A stretch of DNA of 64,000 nt, taken from Streptomyces luteolifulvus. Its GTDB lineage: Bacteria > Actinomycetota > Actinomycetes > Streptomycetales > Streptomycetaceae. The stretch spans positions 341,433-405,432 of the forward strand of contig NZ_VZRB01000001.1 in NCBI RefSeq assembly GCF_008806595.1, written 5' to 3'. A model generated the notes under the pieces. The model did not search any database, had not been told where the DNA came from, and saw only the letters and a program-made list of their open reading frames with translations. The translations under genes were made by a program, and so were the position numbers. Of the stretch, positions 14,362 to 24,610 are shown in pieces; positions within the stretch are counted from its first letter, which is position 1; every line of letters starts with the position of its first letter.

Positions 14362-14928
14362 ATGGCCATAGCGCAGCCCGAGCGGGGCGGGCTGCTGCCC
14401 GAGCGGACGGCACCCCATCGCGGCACACTCGCCACCACCGCGTGCATGGAGACACTGCAGGTGGGCTATCTGCACGCGGTCGCTGCGGCCGCCGGCTGCT
14501 CGCTGTCCCAGCCCTTTCCGGACAACGGCATCGACTGGCACGTCAGCCACAGCGCGCCCGGGCACACCGTCGACGACGAGGTGACCATCAAGGTCCAGCT
14601 GAAGTGCACGTACCAGATCCCGCCGAACCCGCCCGGCCGGTTCTTCTCCTTCACGCTCGACAACGACCACCTGCGCAAGCTCGCCCGCACCCCGGTCTCG
14701 GTGCACAAGATCCTCGTCGTGATGCTCGTCCCGCGGTCCCAGGACGACTGGCTGCGCGCCAGCCACGACCGGCTCGACCTCAGGCACTGCTGCTACTGGA
14801 TCAACCTCGCCGGTCACCCGGTCACCGGCCGGACCAGGACCACCGTGCGGATACCGACCTCACGCATCTTCGACGACCGTGCGCTCTGCGAGATCATGAC
14901 GCGGGCCGGGACGGGAGGCAGACCATGA
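14362..14928 (+). CDS. DUF4365 domain protein
   Basis: 188 aa from ATG 14362 with GGAAGG 8 bases upstream; the longer open frame upstream is antisense to the exonuclease. It contains MEISSE-free but DUF4365-like features: a central DNDHLRKLARTPVSVHKIL block and the conserved CCYWINLAGH near 150. The family has a nuclease-like fold of unproven activity. Ends in an ATGA overlap with the next gene, so the two are cotranscribed. Confidence 0.75.
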   Translation: MAIAQPERGGLLPERTAPHRGTLATTACMETLQVGYLHAVAAAAGCSLSQPFPDNGIDWHVSHSAPGHTVDDEVTIKVQLKCTYQIPPNPPGRFFSFTLDNDHLRKLARTPVSVHKILVVMLVPRSQDDWLRASHDRLDLRHCCYWINLAGHPVTGRTRTTVRIPTSRIFDDRALCEIMTRAGTGGRP

Positions 14929-16148
14929 CCCACCGCCCCCTCGGCGAGCCCGTGCGACCGGTCAGGCCGCACCCCGACGAGGCCCACTGGAACCGTCCCC
15001 CCGAGCCCGGCCAGGTCGACCCCGCCGTCCTCGCCGCCCTGCTGCTGCGGCACGGCTGGCAGCGGCGCGGGGGTGCGGCCGGACGGTACGGACGCTGGAC
15101 CCCGCCCGGACCGGCGGGCGCCGGGACGAGCCTGCTCGTGCCCGAGAGCCGCGCCTTCCCCGACAGCGAGGACCTGCTCGGCGAGGCCCTGCTCGCGCTG
15201 GCCCGCAGCGGTACGCCCTCCGCTCACGAGGTACTCGTCGGCCTGTCCGTGCCCAGCGACGAGATCCGCTGGTGGCGCGACATTCCGCCCGGACCGGCCG
15301 ACACCGCGTCCTGGACCGCCGAGGACCAGCTGCGCACCGCCGCCCGGCAGACCCTCCTCGCCGCGGCGCTCGCCACACGCGCGCGTGCCGGCTACCACGG
15401 CGCTCGGCACCGCAGGCCCGCCGCCGCGTCGCTGGACAGCGTCCTGGTGGGCTCCGGGGCCGGCGGTCAGCGGCTCACCGCATTCGTGCCCGTCGCCACG
15501 GGACGACCGCTCGCCGTGCGCCTTCACCAGGCCCTGCACGCGGCACGCGAGGCCATCGACTACCAGCGGGCCACCGGTGGCATGGACGCCTTCGACGGCG
15601 CCGTCGAGGCCGGCGTCAGCCGCGAGCTCACCGAGGGGCTGATCACGCTGGTCCGCGGCACCGAGGGCGCCCGGATCGCCGTCCAGTGGGCCCCCGCCGC
15701 CGGCGTACCCGGCGACTGCGCGGGCGCCGACCCCGTCGAGTTCTCGCCCGGAGACCTGCCCGTCCTGCGCGAGGCCGGGGCCCGCTATCTGCGCGCCGAA
15801 CCCTCCGTGCCGGTCAGGATCACCGGGACGGTGACCCGGATGCGCAGGTCGGGGCCGCGCGGCGACGGCGCCGTACGGCTGCGGGTGCTGGCCGGTGCCG
15901 AGGTCCCCTTCGTGCGGCTGACCCTGGACGAGGAGGCGTACCGCATCGCCGGACATGCGCACCTCGTCGGGCTGCCGGTACGCGTGCACGGCAGGCTGGA
16001 GAGCCGGGGCGGCTTCCGGCGGCTGACCGGTGCCGGCGGGGTCGTACCCGTGCAGGTGGACGAGGCGGAGCGGGACCGGCTGATGAAGTCGCTCCAGGAG
16101 ACCGCGGAGATCACCGCCTTCTTCGAGGAGGCCTTCGGCGGGGATTGA
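14925..16148 (+). CDS. Hypothetical protein, 407 aa
   Basis: ATG 14925 overlaps the previous TGA. The protein starts Pro/Arg-rich ([15 protein letters not shown]). A region of Ala-rich helices follows (120-260), then a C-terminal strand-rich part with [13 protein letters not shown] near 305 that looks OB-fold-like. No signal peptide or membrane helix. A conserved neighbour of thrS in Streptomyces, function unknown. The stop is 91 bp before thrS. Confidence 0.7.
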   Translation: MTHRPLGEPVRPVRPHPDEAHWNRPPEPGQVDPAVLAALLLRHGWQRRGGAAGRYGRWTPPGPAGAGTSLLVPESRAFPDSEDLLGEALLALARSGTPSAHEVLVGLSVPSDEIRWWRDIPPGPADTASWTAEDQLRTAARQTLLAAALATRARAGYHGARHRRPAAASLDSVLVGSGAGGQRLTAFVPVATGRPLAVRLHQALHAAREAIDYQRATGGMDAFDGAVEAGVSRELTEGLITLVRGTEGARIAVQWAPAAGVPGDCAGADPVEFSPGDLPVLREAGARYLRAEPSVPVRITGTVTRMRRSGPRGDGAVRLRVLAGAEVPFVRLTLDEEAYRIAGHAHLVGLPVRVHGRLESRGGFRRLTGAGGVVPVQVDEAERDRLMKSLQETAEITAFFEEAFGGD

Positions 16149-16174
16149 TTTCGCGGTGGGCGGCCCCGGGTCGG

Positions 16175-16180
16175 TACGAT
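16175..16180 (+). promoter_or_regulatory. Possible -10 box before thrS
   Basis: TACGAT, 60 bases before the thrS start, without a clear -35. No T-box elements (specifier loop, TGGNACC antiterminator) are visible in the 91-bp gap. Confidence 0.25.
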
Positions 16181-16239
16181 CCCAGTCATGCGCGCGCTCC
16201 CGGTATGGCGCCGCACCCACCTTCAGTCAGGAGAGACCG

Positions 16240-18225
16240 GTGTCAGACGTCCGTGTGATCATCCAACGCGATTCCGAGCGGGAAGAGCGCACGGTGACGA
16301 CGGGCACCACGGCCGCCGAACTGTTCGCCGGCGAGCGCTCGGTGATCGCCGCGCGCGTGGGCGGCGAGCTCAAGGACCTTGCGTACGCGGTGCGGGACGG
16401 TGAGACCGTCGAGGGAGTCGAGATCTCCTCCGAGGACGGTCTGAACATCCTGCGCCACTCCACCGCGCACGTCATGGCCCAGGCCGTGCAGGAGCTCTTC
16501 CCCGAGGCCAAGCTGGGCATCGGCCCGCCGGTCAGGGACGGCTTCTACTACGACTTCGACGTCGAGAAGCCGTTCACTCCCGAGGATCTCAAGGCCGTCG
16601 AGAAGAAGATGCAGGAGATCCAGAAGCGCGGCCAGCGTTTCTCGCGCCGCGTGGTGACCGACGAGGCGGCCCGCGAGGAACTGGCGGCCGAGCCGTACAA
16701 GCTGGAGCTGATCGGTCTCAAGGGCTCGGCCGCCGTCGACGACAGCGCCGACGGCGCGGACGTCGAGGTCGGTGCCGGCGAGCTGACGATCTACGACAAC
16801 CTGGACGCCAAGACCGGCGAGCTGTGCTGGAAGGACCTCTGCCGTGGTCCCCACCTGCCCACCACCCGGAACATCCCGGCGTTCAAGCTGATGCGCAACG
16901 CGGCCGCCTACTGGCGCGGCAGCGAGAAGAACCCCATGCTCCAGCGCATCTACGGCACCGCCTGGCCGTCCAAGGAGGAGCTGAAGGCGCACCTCGACTT
17001 CCTCGCCGAGGCCGAGAAGCGCGACCACCGCAAGCTGGGCTCCGAGCTCGACCTGTTCTCCGTCCCGGAGCAGATCGGCTCCGGACTCGCCGTCTTCCAC
17101 CCCAAGGGCGGCATCGTCCGCCGGGTCATGGAGGACTACTCGCGGCGCCGCCACGAGGAAGAGGGCTACGAGTTCGTCTACACCCCGCACGCCACCAAGG
17201 GGAAGCTCTTCGAGACCTCGGGCCACCTCGACTGGTACGCCGAGGGCATGTACCCGCCCATGCAGCTCGACGAGGGCGTGGACTACTACCTCAAGCCCAT
17301 GAACTGCCCGATGCACAACCTGATCTTCGACGCGCGCGGCCGCTCCTACCGCGAACTGCCGCTGCGTCTCTTCGAGTTCGGGACCGTGTACCGGTACGAG
17401 AAGTCGGGCGTCGTGCACGGCCTGACCCGCGCCCGCGGCTTCACGCAGGACGACGCGCACATCTACTGCACACGCGAGCAGATGGCCGACGAGCTCGACA
17501 AGACGCTCACCTTCGTCCTCGGCCTGCTGCGCGACTACGGCCTGACCGACTTCTACCTGGAGCTGTCCACCAAGGACCCGGAGAAGTTCGTCGGCTCCGA
17601 CGACGTCTGGGAGGAGGCGACCGAGACGCTGCGCGAGGTCGCCGAGAAGCAGGGCCTCCCGCTCGTTCCCGACCCGGGCGGCGCCGCCTTCTACGGCCCG
17701 AAGATCTCCGTCCAGACCAAGGACGCCATCGGCCGCACCTGGCAGATGTCGACGATCCAGCTGGACTTCAACCTGCCGGAGCGCTTCGAGCTGGAGTACA
17801 CCGGCCCCGACGGCTCCAAGCAGCGTCCGGTCATGATCCACCGGGCCCTGTTCGGCTCGATCGAGCGGTTCTTCGCGGTGCTCCTCGAGCACTACGCGGG
17901 TGCGTTCCCGGCCTGGCTGGCCCCGGTCCAGGCGGTCGGCATCCCGATCGGTGACGGGCACGTCGGGTACCTGGAGAAGTTCGCCGCCGCGGCCAAGAAG
18001 AAGGGGCTGCGCATCGAGGTGGACTCCTCCTCCGACCGTATGCAGAAGAAGATCCGCAACGCCCAGAAGCAGAAGGTGCCCTTCATGGTCATCGCGGGCG
18101 ACGAGGACATGTCGAACGGCTCGGTGTCCTTCCGCTACCGCGACGGCTCGCAGGAGAACGGCATCCCGTTCGACGAGGCCATCGCGAAGATCGTGAAGGT
18201 CGTGGAGGAGCGGGCGCAGGTCTGA
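16240..18225 (+). CDS. thrS: Threonine-tRNA ligase
   Basis: GTG 16240 with AGGAGAG upstream; 661 aa, the usual length. Class II synthetase that charges tRNA-Thr and edits mischarged Ser. Domains in order: TGS (about 1-65), TSAD editing domain with [10 protein letters not shown] (near 78), catalytic core from about 270 with [10 protein letters not shown] (zinc Cys), [12 protein letters not shown] and motif 3 [13 protein letters not shown], and the anticodon-binding domain from about 560. All catalytic signatures are intact. Cytoplasmic and essential. Followed by a strong terminator. Confidence 0.98.
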   Translation: MSDVRVIIQRDSEREERTVTTGTTAAELFAGERSVIAARVGGELKDLAYAVRDGETVEGVEISSEDGLNILRHSTAHVMAQAVQELFPEAKLGIGPPVRDGFYYDFDVEKPFTPEDLKAVEKKMQEIQKRGQRFSRRVVTDEAAREELAAEPYKLELIGLKGSAAVDDSADGADVEVGAGELTIYDNLDAKTGELCWKDLCRGPHLPTTRNIPAFKLMRNAAAYWRGSEKNPMLQRIYGTAWPSKEELKAHLDFLAEAEKRDHRKLGSELDLFSVPEQIGSGLAVFHPKGGIVRRVMEDYSRRRHEEEGYEFVYTPHATKGKLFETSGHLDWYAEGMYPPMQLDEGVDYYLKPMNCPMHNLIFDARGRSYRELPLRLFEFGTVYRYEKSGVVHGLTRARGFTQDDAHIYCTREQMADELDKTLTFVLGLLRDYGLTDFYLELSTKDPEKFVGSDDVWEEATETLREVAEKQGLPLVPDPGGAAFYGPKISVQTKDAIGRTWQMSTIQLDFNLPERFELEYTGPDGSKQRPVMIHRALFGSIERFFAVLLEHYAGAFPAWLAPVQAVGIPIGDGHVGYLEKFAAAAKKKGLRIEVDSSSDRMQKKIRNAQKQKVPFMVIAGDEDMSNGSVSFRYRDGSQENGIPFDEAIAKIVKVVEERAQV

Positions 18226-18240
18226 CGCGTACGTGACGCG

Positions 18241-18273
18241 GGGCCCCCGGGGAGTTCACTTCCCCCGGGGCCC
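18241..18273. terminator. Terminator shared by thrS and the convergent channel gene
   Basis: GGGCCCCCGGGG (18241-18252) pairs with CCCCGGGGCCC (18263-18273). It lies 15 bases after the thrS stop and contains the stop of the leftward gene in its loop. Confidence 0.75.
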
Positions 18274-18918
18274 AAGGTCGTCCCCGGCACGTGCGAACCG
18301 CTGCATCAGATACGACGAGAACGAACCCGTCACCGCACCCAGCAGGGCGAGGCCACAGCCCATCAGGACCACCGCGATCAGCCGCCCGATCACGGTCACG
18401 GGGACGACATCGCCGTAGCCGACCGTCGACAGCGTGGCGACCGACCACCACAGCGCGTCGCCGAACGTCCGGATCGAGGCGCCCGGCGCGTTGTGCTCGT
18501 AGTGGTACTCGGCAAGGGCGGCGGACAGACCGAGCAGCGAGGACGACAGGCCCGCGTACAGCATCACCCGCGCCTGCAGGGTCATCCGGGGTTCCCCCGG
18601 GCGGCGGGCCTGCATGGCGTCGTAGACCCGCACGATGCGCACCGGCCGCAGCAGGGGCAGCACCACGACCACCGAGTCCAGCCAGTGCCGGTGGACGAAC
18701 CCCGGCCCCTCGCCGCTCAGCCGCCAGCGCACCGCGTAGTCCACGATGAACAGCGCCCAGGACCCGTACAGCACGGCCCGACTCAGATCCCGCACCGGCC
18801 CGGGCAGGTCCTCTCCGAGAACCCCCACGGCGTACGAGGCGAGAAAGAGCAGCGAGGCCACCGCGAGCGGGGTGCCCGCCCGCCGCTCCCAGCGGGCCGT
18901 GCGGTTGTCGTCGTCCAT
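18256..18918 (-). CDS. Potassium channel family protein
   Basis: 220 aa from ATG 18918. Several hydrophobic helices occupy the first 150 residues, including LLPLLRPVRIVRVYDAMQ with its regularly spaced arginines, which recalls a voltage-sensor S4. The pore follows with the selectivity filter TLSTVGYGDVVPV near 175 and a last helix LIAVVLMGCGLALLGAV. This is the six-helix voltage-gated-like K+ channel layout, without a cytoplasmic regulatory domain. Convergent with thrS; divergent from the HIT gene. Confidence 0.85.
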   Translation of the reverse strand: MDDDNRTARWERRAGTPLAVASLLFLASYAVGVLGEDLPGPVRDLSRAVLYGSWALFIVDYAVRWRLSGEGPGFVHRHWLDSVVVVLPLLRPVRIVRVYDAMQARRPGEPRMTLQARVMLYAGLSSSLLGLSAALAEYHYEHNAPGASIRTFGDALWWSVATLSTVGYGDVVPVTVIGRLIAVVLMGCGLALLGAVTGSFSSYLMQRFARAGDDLGPRGK

Positions 18919-18996
18919 CGGCCCAGCTTGGCCGGGACGCCTTTCCCGCAACCCCGGCGACACGCCGCGAACGGGCGACGCCATATGCTGCACAGC

Positions 18997-19542
18997 ATGA
19001 CGAGTGAGCCGGAGCAGCAGCTGGGAGTGGGGACGCAGGACGCGTTCCAGCGCCTGTGGACGCCCCACCGGATGGCCTACATCCAGGGCGAGGGCAAGCC
19101 CACCGGCCCGGGTGCCGACGACGGCTGCCCCTTCTGCTCCATCCCGGCCAAGTCGGACGAGGACGGGCTGATCATCCGGCGCGGGGAGCAGGTGTACGCG
19201 GTGCTCAACCTGTACCCGTACAACGGCGGCCATCTGATGGTCGTGCCCTACCGGCACGTGGCCGACTACACGGACCTCACCGCCGCGGAGACCACCGAGC
19301 TCGCCGAGCTGACCAAGCAGGCCATGACGGCCCTGCGCACCGCCTCCGGCGCGCACGGTTTCAACATCGGCATGAACCAGGGCACGGTGGCCGGCGCCGG
19401 CATCGCAGCCCACCTCCACCAGCACGTCGTCCCGCGCTGGGGCGGCGACACGAACTTCATGCCGGTGGTCGGCCACACAAAGGTGCTGCCGCAGCTGCTG
19501 GCGGACACCCGGAAGATGCTGGCGGAGGCCTGGCCGGCGTAG
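18997..19542 (+). CDS. HIT-domain protein, AP4A phosphorylase-like
   Basis: 181 aa from ATG 18997; an in-frame ATG at 18985 is possible. HIT signature AHLHQHVVPRW (His-x-His-x-His) near 138-148, with the upstream YPYNGGHLMVVP strand block. In the same position of the M. tuberculosis cluster stands Rv2613c, reported as a diadenosine tetraphosphate phosphorylase, so that activity is the best guess. TATGCT lies seven bases before the ATG and no Shine-Dalgarno is seen, so the mRNA may be leaderless. Confidence 0.85.
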   Translation: MTSEPEQQLGVGTQDAFQRLWTPHRMAYIQGEGKPTGPGADDGCPFCSIPAKSDEDGLIIRRGEQVYAVLNLYPYNGGHLMVVPYRHVADYTDLTAAETTELAELTKQAMTALRTASGAHGFNIGMNQGTVAGAGIAAHLHQHVVPRWGGDTNFMPVVGHTKVLPQLLADTRKMLAEAWPA

Positions 19543-19578
19543 TGGTGTGCAGCGCCGCAACCGTGGGCAGCGCTGCAG

Positions 19579-19618
19579 CACCGGCAGCCTACGCATCGCA
19601 CCGGCAGCCTACGCGTCG
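19579..19618. repeat. 20-bp tandem duplication at a gene end
   Basis: GCACCGGCAGCCTACGCATC occurs twice in tandem with one mismatch. The right copy holds the TAG stop (19611-19609) of the leftward membrane protein gene. Confidence 0.6.
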
Positions 19619-21264
19619 TAGACGTCTGCCTTCCTGGGTGACGTGTCCTGCACCGCCGTGCTGAGGAACGCCGAGCGGGTGCCGAACTTCTCCGTCTCCA
19701 CACCGTTCTCCGCCAGCACCCGGATCGCCGCCGCGTGCACCACGCGCAGCACCGGTGTGGCGGCGCGCAGCGCGTCGTCGGCCATGAAGCGGTGCCGCCA
19801 CGGCTTGTCCGCCCACGCGTGCCTCAGTCCGAACGGCTCGGGCAGCGACAGCGTGCCGCCGAGCCAGTTCAGCAGCGGGGGATACCAGGTCAGCGGAGCA
19901 CGGGCCGCCAGGCGGACCACCTCGTCGGCGTCGACCAGCGGGAGCTTCACCGTCCGGGTCTCCCAGAACTTCACCGACTTCTGGACCTGCTTCTCCTTGG
20001 CCTCCGGCTTCGAGGTGAACAGGGAGTGCACCGGCCCGAGCGCATGCCCGGTGACCTCGATGCGCAGTGTCTCGTGCAGCACGGTCACCGTGATCATCAT
20101 GGTGATGACCAGCTGCCCGTCCCACAGGGTCCACTGGACGCCCAGGTAGTGCCGGTCGCCGGCGCCGAACTGCTGCTTGTTGCAGATGTCCTGTATGGCG
20201 TGCGACTTGACCTGGTAGGCGTCCACGTCCGTGCCCTCGGGACGTGACACCGCCTTGGCGTTCTCGCCGATCGGTGTGACGACCCAGTGGCGTATCGACG
20301 GCTTCGGGAAGCCGCCGGTGTTCAGCGGGCCGCGCTCCAGCATGCGCAGCTGGTCGTGGACCGACCGTATGACGTCCCAGCTGCGGAAGGGGTGGATCTC
20401 CCGGTCGGCGTCGGCCGGCACCAGGTCCTCGGCGAGCTGCCAGCTGCCCCAGCGGGTGCCCATCCCGAGCACGCCCTTGGGGCCGGCGTAGAACACGGAG
20501 TTGGACTGCTGCTCGGCGCTCAGCTTGGCGAGGGACTGGCGCAGCGCCTCGGCCGCGGTCTCGCCGGGGCTGCTCGGTACCGCCTCGGGAACCTTGGCCC
20601 CGACGCTGCTGCCGGAGAGCAGGCTGTCCCAGCGCTCCCGCAGATCCCTCGCCGTGCGCTCACAGATCTGCTTGGCCCAGAACCAGCCCACCACCGGAGC
20701 GATCACGGCCGCTCGCGCGTACCAGGCCCAGAAACCCGTGAACGGCATGCGGATCAGGAAGATCACGGCGAGGGCGCCCGCCGCGACGAGCAGCGTGGTG
20801 GCCAGCGCACCCGCCCGCTTGTCCTCCCGCTTGGCGATGGTGGTGCGGATCTGGAACACCAGCAGCCACACCACGAGCCCCGGCAGGAACAGCAGACCGC
20901 ACAGCACCATGACCGCGGACAGCCAGTTGTCACGCTCCCGGCGGATGCGGTTGGCCGCGAGACAGTGCTCGACGACGGCCTGCGGCTCGGTGCCGAACGA
21001 CTGGATCAGCGGCTTGCGGCCGGCGCCCAGCATCCGGTCGACCACGGCCCGGGAGAAGGCCTCGCCGAGGTTCGGCCTGAAGAGGGCTATCTTCCCGCTG
21101 CTGACGGCGGACTGGTGCCATTCGCTGTTGGCCTTGAGGATCTCTTCCACCGGATTGTCCCGGTAGGCCGCCGAGGCCAGCGCGAACGTCGCCGTCTGCC
21201 CCTCGTCGCCCGTGCGCGGCACCTGCGGACCGAAGATGTCCGCGTAACCGCTCTCAACGGTCAT
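19609..21264 (-). CDS. Membrane protein of unknown function, 551 aa
   Basis: ATG 21264 (MTVESGYADIFGP) with a GGGGGCGGGA ribosome site is preferred to the upstream ATG at 21324. Hydrophobic helices lie at about 117-140 (LSAVMVLCGLLFLPGLVVWLLVF), 155-170 and 178-200. The long C-terminal part is cytoplasmic and mixed, with one further hydrophobic patch LVITMMITVTVL near 385. No catalytic motif was recognised. It lies between HIT and the EF-G-like gene, conserved in Streptomyces by position only. Function unknown. Confidence 0.75.
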   Translation of the reverse strand: MTVESGYADIFGPQVPRTGDEGQTATFALASAAYRDNPVEEILKANSEWHQSAVSSGKIALFRPNLGEAFSRAVVDRMLGAGRKPLIQSFGTEPQAVVEHCLAANRIRRERDNWLSAVMVLCGLLFLPGLVVWLLVFQIRTTIAKREDKRAGALATTLLVAAGALAVIFLIRMPFTGFWAWYARAAVIAPVVGWFWAKQICERTARDLRERWDSLLSGSSVGAKVPEAVPSSPGETAAEALRQSLAKLSAEQQSNSVFYAGPKGVLGMGTRWGSWQLAEDLVPADADREIHPFRSWDVIRSVHDQLRMLERGPLNTGGFPKPSIRHWVVTPIGENAKAVSRPEGTDVDAYQVKSHAIQDICNKQQFGAGDRHYLGVQWTLWDGQLVITMMITVTVLHETLRIEVTGHALGPVHSLFTSKPEAKEKQVQKSVKFWETRTVKLPLVDADEVVRLAARAPLTWYPPLLNWLGGTLSLPEPFGLRHAWADKPWRHRFMADDALRAATPVLRVVHAAAIRVLAENGVETEKFGTRSAFLSTAVQDTSPRKADVYDA

Positions 21265-21447
21265 TCCCGCCCCCGATCGCCGCTGCTCTCGCTCTGCGGC
21301 TTTCCCGACTTCCGTGCCTGGCACACCTGTTGATCAAGTCATCAGCGTATCCGCAGGCGCTGACAGCCCGTGGGCGGACGGCTCAAGCCGCCCGCCCACA
21401 GGGAGGAGAGCGTCACACAAACGCCACTTGGGGGCGCCCGGCGCCAA

Positions 21448-23646
21448 CTACGAGGCGGCGCGCGCCTCTTCACGGATCCTTTCGGCGATCTGCGGCGGCA
21501 TCGGTTCGTGCCGGGCGTACGAGCGGTTGAAGCGCGCGGTGCCGTGCGAGAGGGAGCGCAGGTCGACGGCGTACCGGCCGATCTCGATCTCCGGCACCTC
21601 GGCCCGCACCAGTGTGCGGCCGCCGCTGGTCTGCTCGGTGCCGAGCACCCGGCCGCGCCGCCCGGACAGGTCGCTCATCACGGCGCCCACGTACTCGTCG
21701 CCGACCAGCACCGACACCTCGGCCACCGGCTCCAGCAGATGGATCTTCACCTCGGCCGCGGCTTCCCGCAGCGCCAGCGCGCCGGCGGTCTGGAAGGCGG
21801 CGTCCGAGGAGTCCACGGAGTGCGCCTTGCCGTCCAGCAGCGTGACCCGGACGTCGATGAGCGGATAGCCCGCTGCGACTCCCTTGGCGGCCTGGGCCCG
21901 CACGCCCTTCTCGACGGACGGGATGAACTGGCGCGGCACAGCGCCGCCGACGACCTTGTCCACGAACTCGATGCCCGAGCCGCCGGGCAGCGGCTCCACC
22001 TCGATCTCGCAGATGGCGTACTGCCCGTGCCCGCCGGACTGCTTGACGTGCCGGCCGCGCCCTGCGGACTTGCCCGCGAACGTCTCCCGCAGGGACACCT
22101 TGTGCGGGACCACGTCGACCTGGACGCCGTAGCGGGTGCGCAGCCGCTCCAGGGCGACATCGGAATGCGCCTCGCCGAGGCACCACAGGACCACCTGATG
22201 GGTGTCCTGGTTCTGTTCGAGCCGCATGGTCGGGTCCTCGGCGACCAGCCGGCCGAGGCCCTGGGAGAGCTTGTCCTCGTCGGCCTTGCTGTGCGCCTGG
22301 ATGGCGAGCGGCAGCAGCGGGTCGGGCATCTCCCAAGGCTCCATGAGCAGCGGGTCGTCCTTGGCCGAGAGCGTGTCGCCGGTCTCCGCGCGGTTCAGCT
22401 TCGCCACGCACGCCATGTCCCCGGCGATGGCGTGGGTGAGTGTCCGCTGGTGTTTGCCGAACGGCGCGCACAGGGCGCCGATGCGTTCGTCGACGTCATG
22501 GTCCTCGTGTCCGCGGTCGGCGAGCCCGTGCCCGGAGACGTGCACCGTGTCGTCGGCGCGCAGGGTGCCCGAGAACACGCGCACGAGCGAGACCCGGCCG
22601 ACGTACGGGTCGGACGCCGTCTTCACGACCTCCGCGACGAGCGGACCGTCGGGATCGCATGTCTTCAGCTCGCGCGGCTTGCCGTCGACCGTGGTCACGC
22701 GGGGTGCCTCGTGCTCCAGCGGGGTCGGGAACCCACCGGTGATCAGCTCCAGGAGCTCCACCGTGCCCAGGCCCTGCCGGGCGCCCTCGGCCGCGGGGGC
22801 GGCGGCCAGGACGGGATGGAAGACACCGCGCGCGACGGCCCGCTCCAGATCGTCGACGAGCGTCTCGATGTCGACCTGCTCACCGCCGAGGTAGCGGTCC
22901 ATGAGGGTCTCGTCCTCGCTCTCGGAGATGATCCCCTCGATCAGCCGGTTGCGGGCCTCCTCGATCCCCGGCAGCTGGTCCTCGCCCGGCTCGGACTCCT
23001 TGCGCTCGCCGGAGGAGTAGTCGAACAGCTTCTGCGACAGCAGCCCGGTCAGCCCGGTCACGGGCGCGTGCCCGTCCGGCCCCTGCGGGCCGTGCAGCGG
23101 CAGGTACAGCGGCAGTACGGCGTCGGGGTCGTCGCCGCCGAAGGTCTCCGCGCAGATCCGCGTCATCTCCTCGAAGTCCGCCCGCGCGGCCTCCAGGTGC
23201 GTGACGACGATCGCCCGCGGCATGCCGACGGCCGCGCACTCCTCCCACACCATGCGGGTCGAGCCGTCCACGCCGTCCGAGGCCGAGACGACGAAAAGGG
23301 CCGCGTCCGCCGCTCGCAGACCGGCCCTGAGTTCCCCGACGAAGTCGGCGTATCCGGGAGTGTCGAGAAGATTGACCTTGATCCCGTCCCATTCGACGGG
23401 TACCAGGGAGAGCTGCACCGAACGTTGCTGCCGGTGCTCGATGTCGTCGTAGTCGGAGACGGTGCCGCCGTCCTCCACGCGGCCCGCCCGGTTCACCGCT
23501 CCCGCCGTGAGGGCGAGAGCCTCCACCAGCGTTGTCTTGCCCGATCCGGAGTGGCCGACCAGCACCACATTCCGTACGGACGCGGGGTGGTCGGCCGCCG
23601 TAGCCCTGCCGGCGGCTCCGGGGTGTGCGTTCGCCTTGTCGCCCAT
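21448..23646 (-). CDS. Elongation factor G-like GTPase (EF-G2 family)
   Basis: 732 aa from ATG 23646 with GGGAGG 7 bases upstream. GTPase motifs: G1 GHSGSGKTT (near 30), G3 DTPGYADF (near 100), G4 position THLEAARADF. EF-G domains II-V follow, including FPVxx-type domain IV (SGGHGQYAICEIEVEPL) and the C-terminal RSLSHGTARF. The canonical NKxD of G4 is replaced by THLE, as is usual in this paralogous family, so nucleotide specificity or affinity may differ from EF-G. Role in translation is not settled. Divergent from pgsA. Confidence 0.85.
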   Translation of the reverse strand: MGDKANAHPGAAGRATAADHPASVRNVVLVGHSGSGKTTLVEALALTAGAVNRAGRVEDGGTVSDYDDIEHRQQRSVQLSLVPVEWDGIKVNLLDTPGYADFVGELRAGLRAADAALFVVSASDGVDGSTRMVWEECAAVGMPRAIVVTHLEAARADFEEMTRICAETFGGDDPDAVLPLYLPLHGPQGPDGHAPVTGLTGLLSQKLFDYSSGERKESEPGEDQLPGIEEARNRLIEGIISESEDETLMDRYLGGEQVDIETLVDDLERAVARGVFHPVLAAAPAAEGARQGLGTVELLELITGGFPTPLEHEAPRVTTVDGKPRELKTCDPDGPLVAEVVKTASDPYVGRVSLVRVFSGTLRADDTVHVSGHGLADRGHEDHDVDERIGALCAPFGKHQRTLTHAIAGDMACVAKLNRAETGDTLSAKDDPLLMEPWEMPDPLLPLAIQAHSKADEDKLSQGLGRLVAEDPTMRLEQNQDTHQVVLWCLGEAHSDVALERLRTRYGVQVDVVPHKVSLRETFAGKSAGRGRHVKQSGGHGQYAICEIEVEPLPGGSGIEFVDKVVGGAVPRQFIPSVEKGVRAQAAKGVAAGYPLIDVRVTLLDGKAHSVDSSDAAFQTAGALALREAAAEVKIHLLEPVAEVSVLVGDEYVGAVMSDLSGRRGRVLGTEQTSGGRTLVRAEVPEIEIGRYAVDLRSLSHGTARFNRSYARHEPMPPQIAERIREEARAAS

Positions 23647-23920
23647 GATCCTGCCTCCCGTGCACGGTGAGGTCGCTGTGGGCGCGGACGTACGGATCCG
23701 CGTGCGATGGCGGCTCCGGTGACGCCCGCGGTCCTTCGAGCTTTCCACTCCCGTCACGGCGCGTCCATACGAAGGACGTGATCGCGCCGTGCCTCGTACG
23801 CCGTCAGGCCATTGACACCGGCCCGACGATCCCGCCCGCCGCCCGAGCGCGCGCGTGACTACGATGGGCCCGCCGGTGGCCAGCAGGGGCCGCTCGGCCA
23901 CACCGACCCTCGGGAAGGCC

Positions 23921-24610
23921 ATGCTGAACAAGTACGCGCGTGCATTCTTCACGCGTGTCCTCACACCGTTCGCCGCGTTTCTCATCCGGCGGGGCGTCAG
24001 CCCCGACGCGGTCACGCTCATCGGCACCGCCGGTGTGGTCGCGGGCGCGCTGGTCTTCTACCCCCGGGGCGAGTTCTTCTGGGGCACGGTCGTGATCACC
24101 CTGTTCGTGTTCTCCGACCTGGTCGACGGCAACATGGCCCGCCAGCTGGGCCGCTCCAGCCGCTGGGGCGCCTTCCTCGACTCCACGCTCGACCGGGTCG
24201 CCGACGGCGCGATCTTCGGCGGTTTCGCCCTCTGGTACGCGGGCAACGGCAACGACAACGTCCTGTGCGCCGTTTCGATCTTCTGTCTGGCCAGCGGCCA
24301 GGTGGTCTCGTACACCAAGGCGCGCGGCGAGTCGATCGGCCTGCCCGTCGCCGTCAACGGCCTCGTCGAGCGCGCCGAGCGGCTGGTGGTCTCGCTGGTC
24401 GCGGCCGGTTTCGCGGGTCTGCACAAGTTCGGCGTCCCCGGTATCCAGTACCTGCTGCCGGTCGCCCTGTGGATCGTCGCCGTGGGCAGCCTCGTCACAC
24501 TGATCCAGCGCGTGGTCACGGTCCGCCGGGAGTCCGCCGAGGTCGAGGCCGCGGAGGCCGCGCAGGAGAAGCAGCAGAACGCCTCCCGGGGCAGCGAGGC
24601 GGCGAAGTGA
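23921..24610 (+). CDS. pgsA: Phosphatidylinositol phosphate synthase
   Basis: 229 aa from ATG 23921 (MLNKYARAFF); a GTG at 23855 would add 22 residues of low-complexity sequence. Membrane enzyme that transfers inositol 3-phosphate to CDP-diacylglycerol. The CDP-alcohol phosphotransferase signature is complete: DLVDGNMARQL...GAFLDSTLD with Asp66, Asp69, Asp87 and Asp91. Five to six hydrophobic helices. It is first in the pgsA-acyltransferase-pimA operon, each gene overlapping the next by four bases, which together build phosphatidylinositol mannosides. Confidence 0.92.
   Translation: MLNKYARAFFTRVLTPFAAFLIRRGVSPDAVTLIGTAGVVAGALVFYPRGEFFWGTVVITLFVFSDLVDGNMARQLGRSSRWGAFLDSTLDRVADGAIFGGFALWYAGNGNDNVLCAVSIFCLASGQVVSYTKARGESIGLPVAVNGLVERAERLVVSLVAAGFAGLHKFGVPGIQYLLPVALWIVAVGSLVTLIQRVVTVRRESAEVEAAEAAQEKQQNASRGSEAAK

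Noticed and set aside
14442..14924. N-terminal extension of the 407-aa protein
   Set aside because: It overlaps the DUF4365 gene in another frame; the ATGA overlap at 14925 marks the start.
16149..16239. T-box leader before thrS (also considered at alaS and hisS)
   Set aside because: Gaps are too short and lack the TGGNACC element and terminator/antiterminator pair.
16243..17961. 572-codon open frame antisense to thrS
   Set aside because: Product of third-position GC bias; the sense frame is an unmistakable ThrRS and the antisense reading has no ribosome site or motif.
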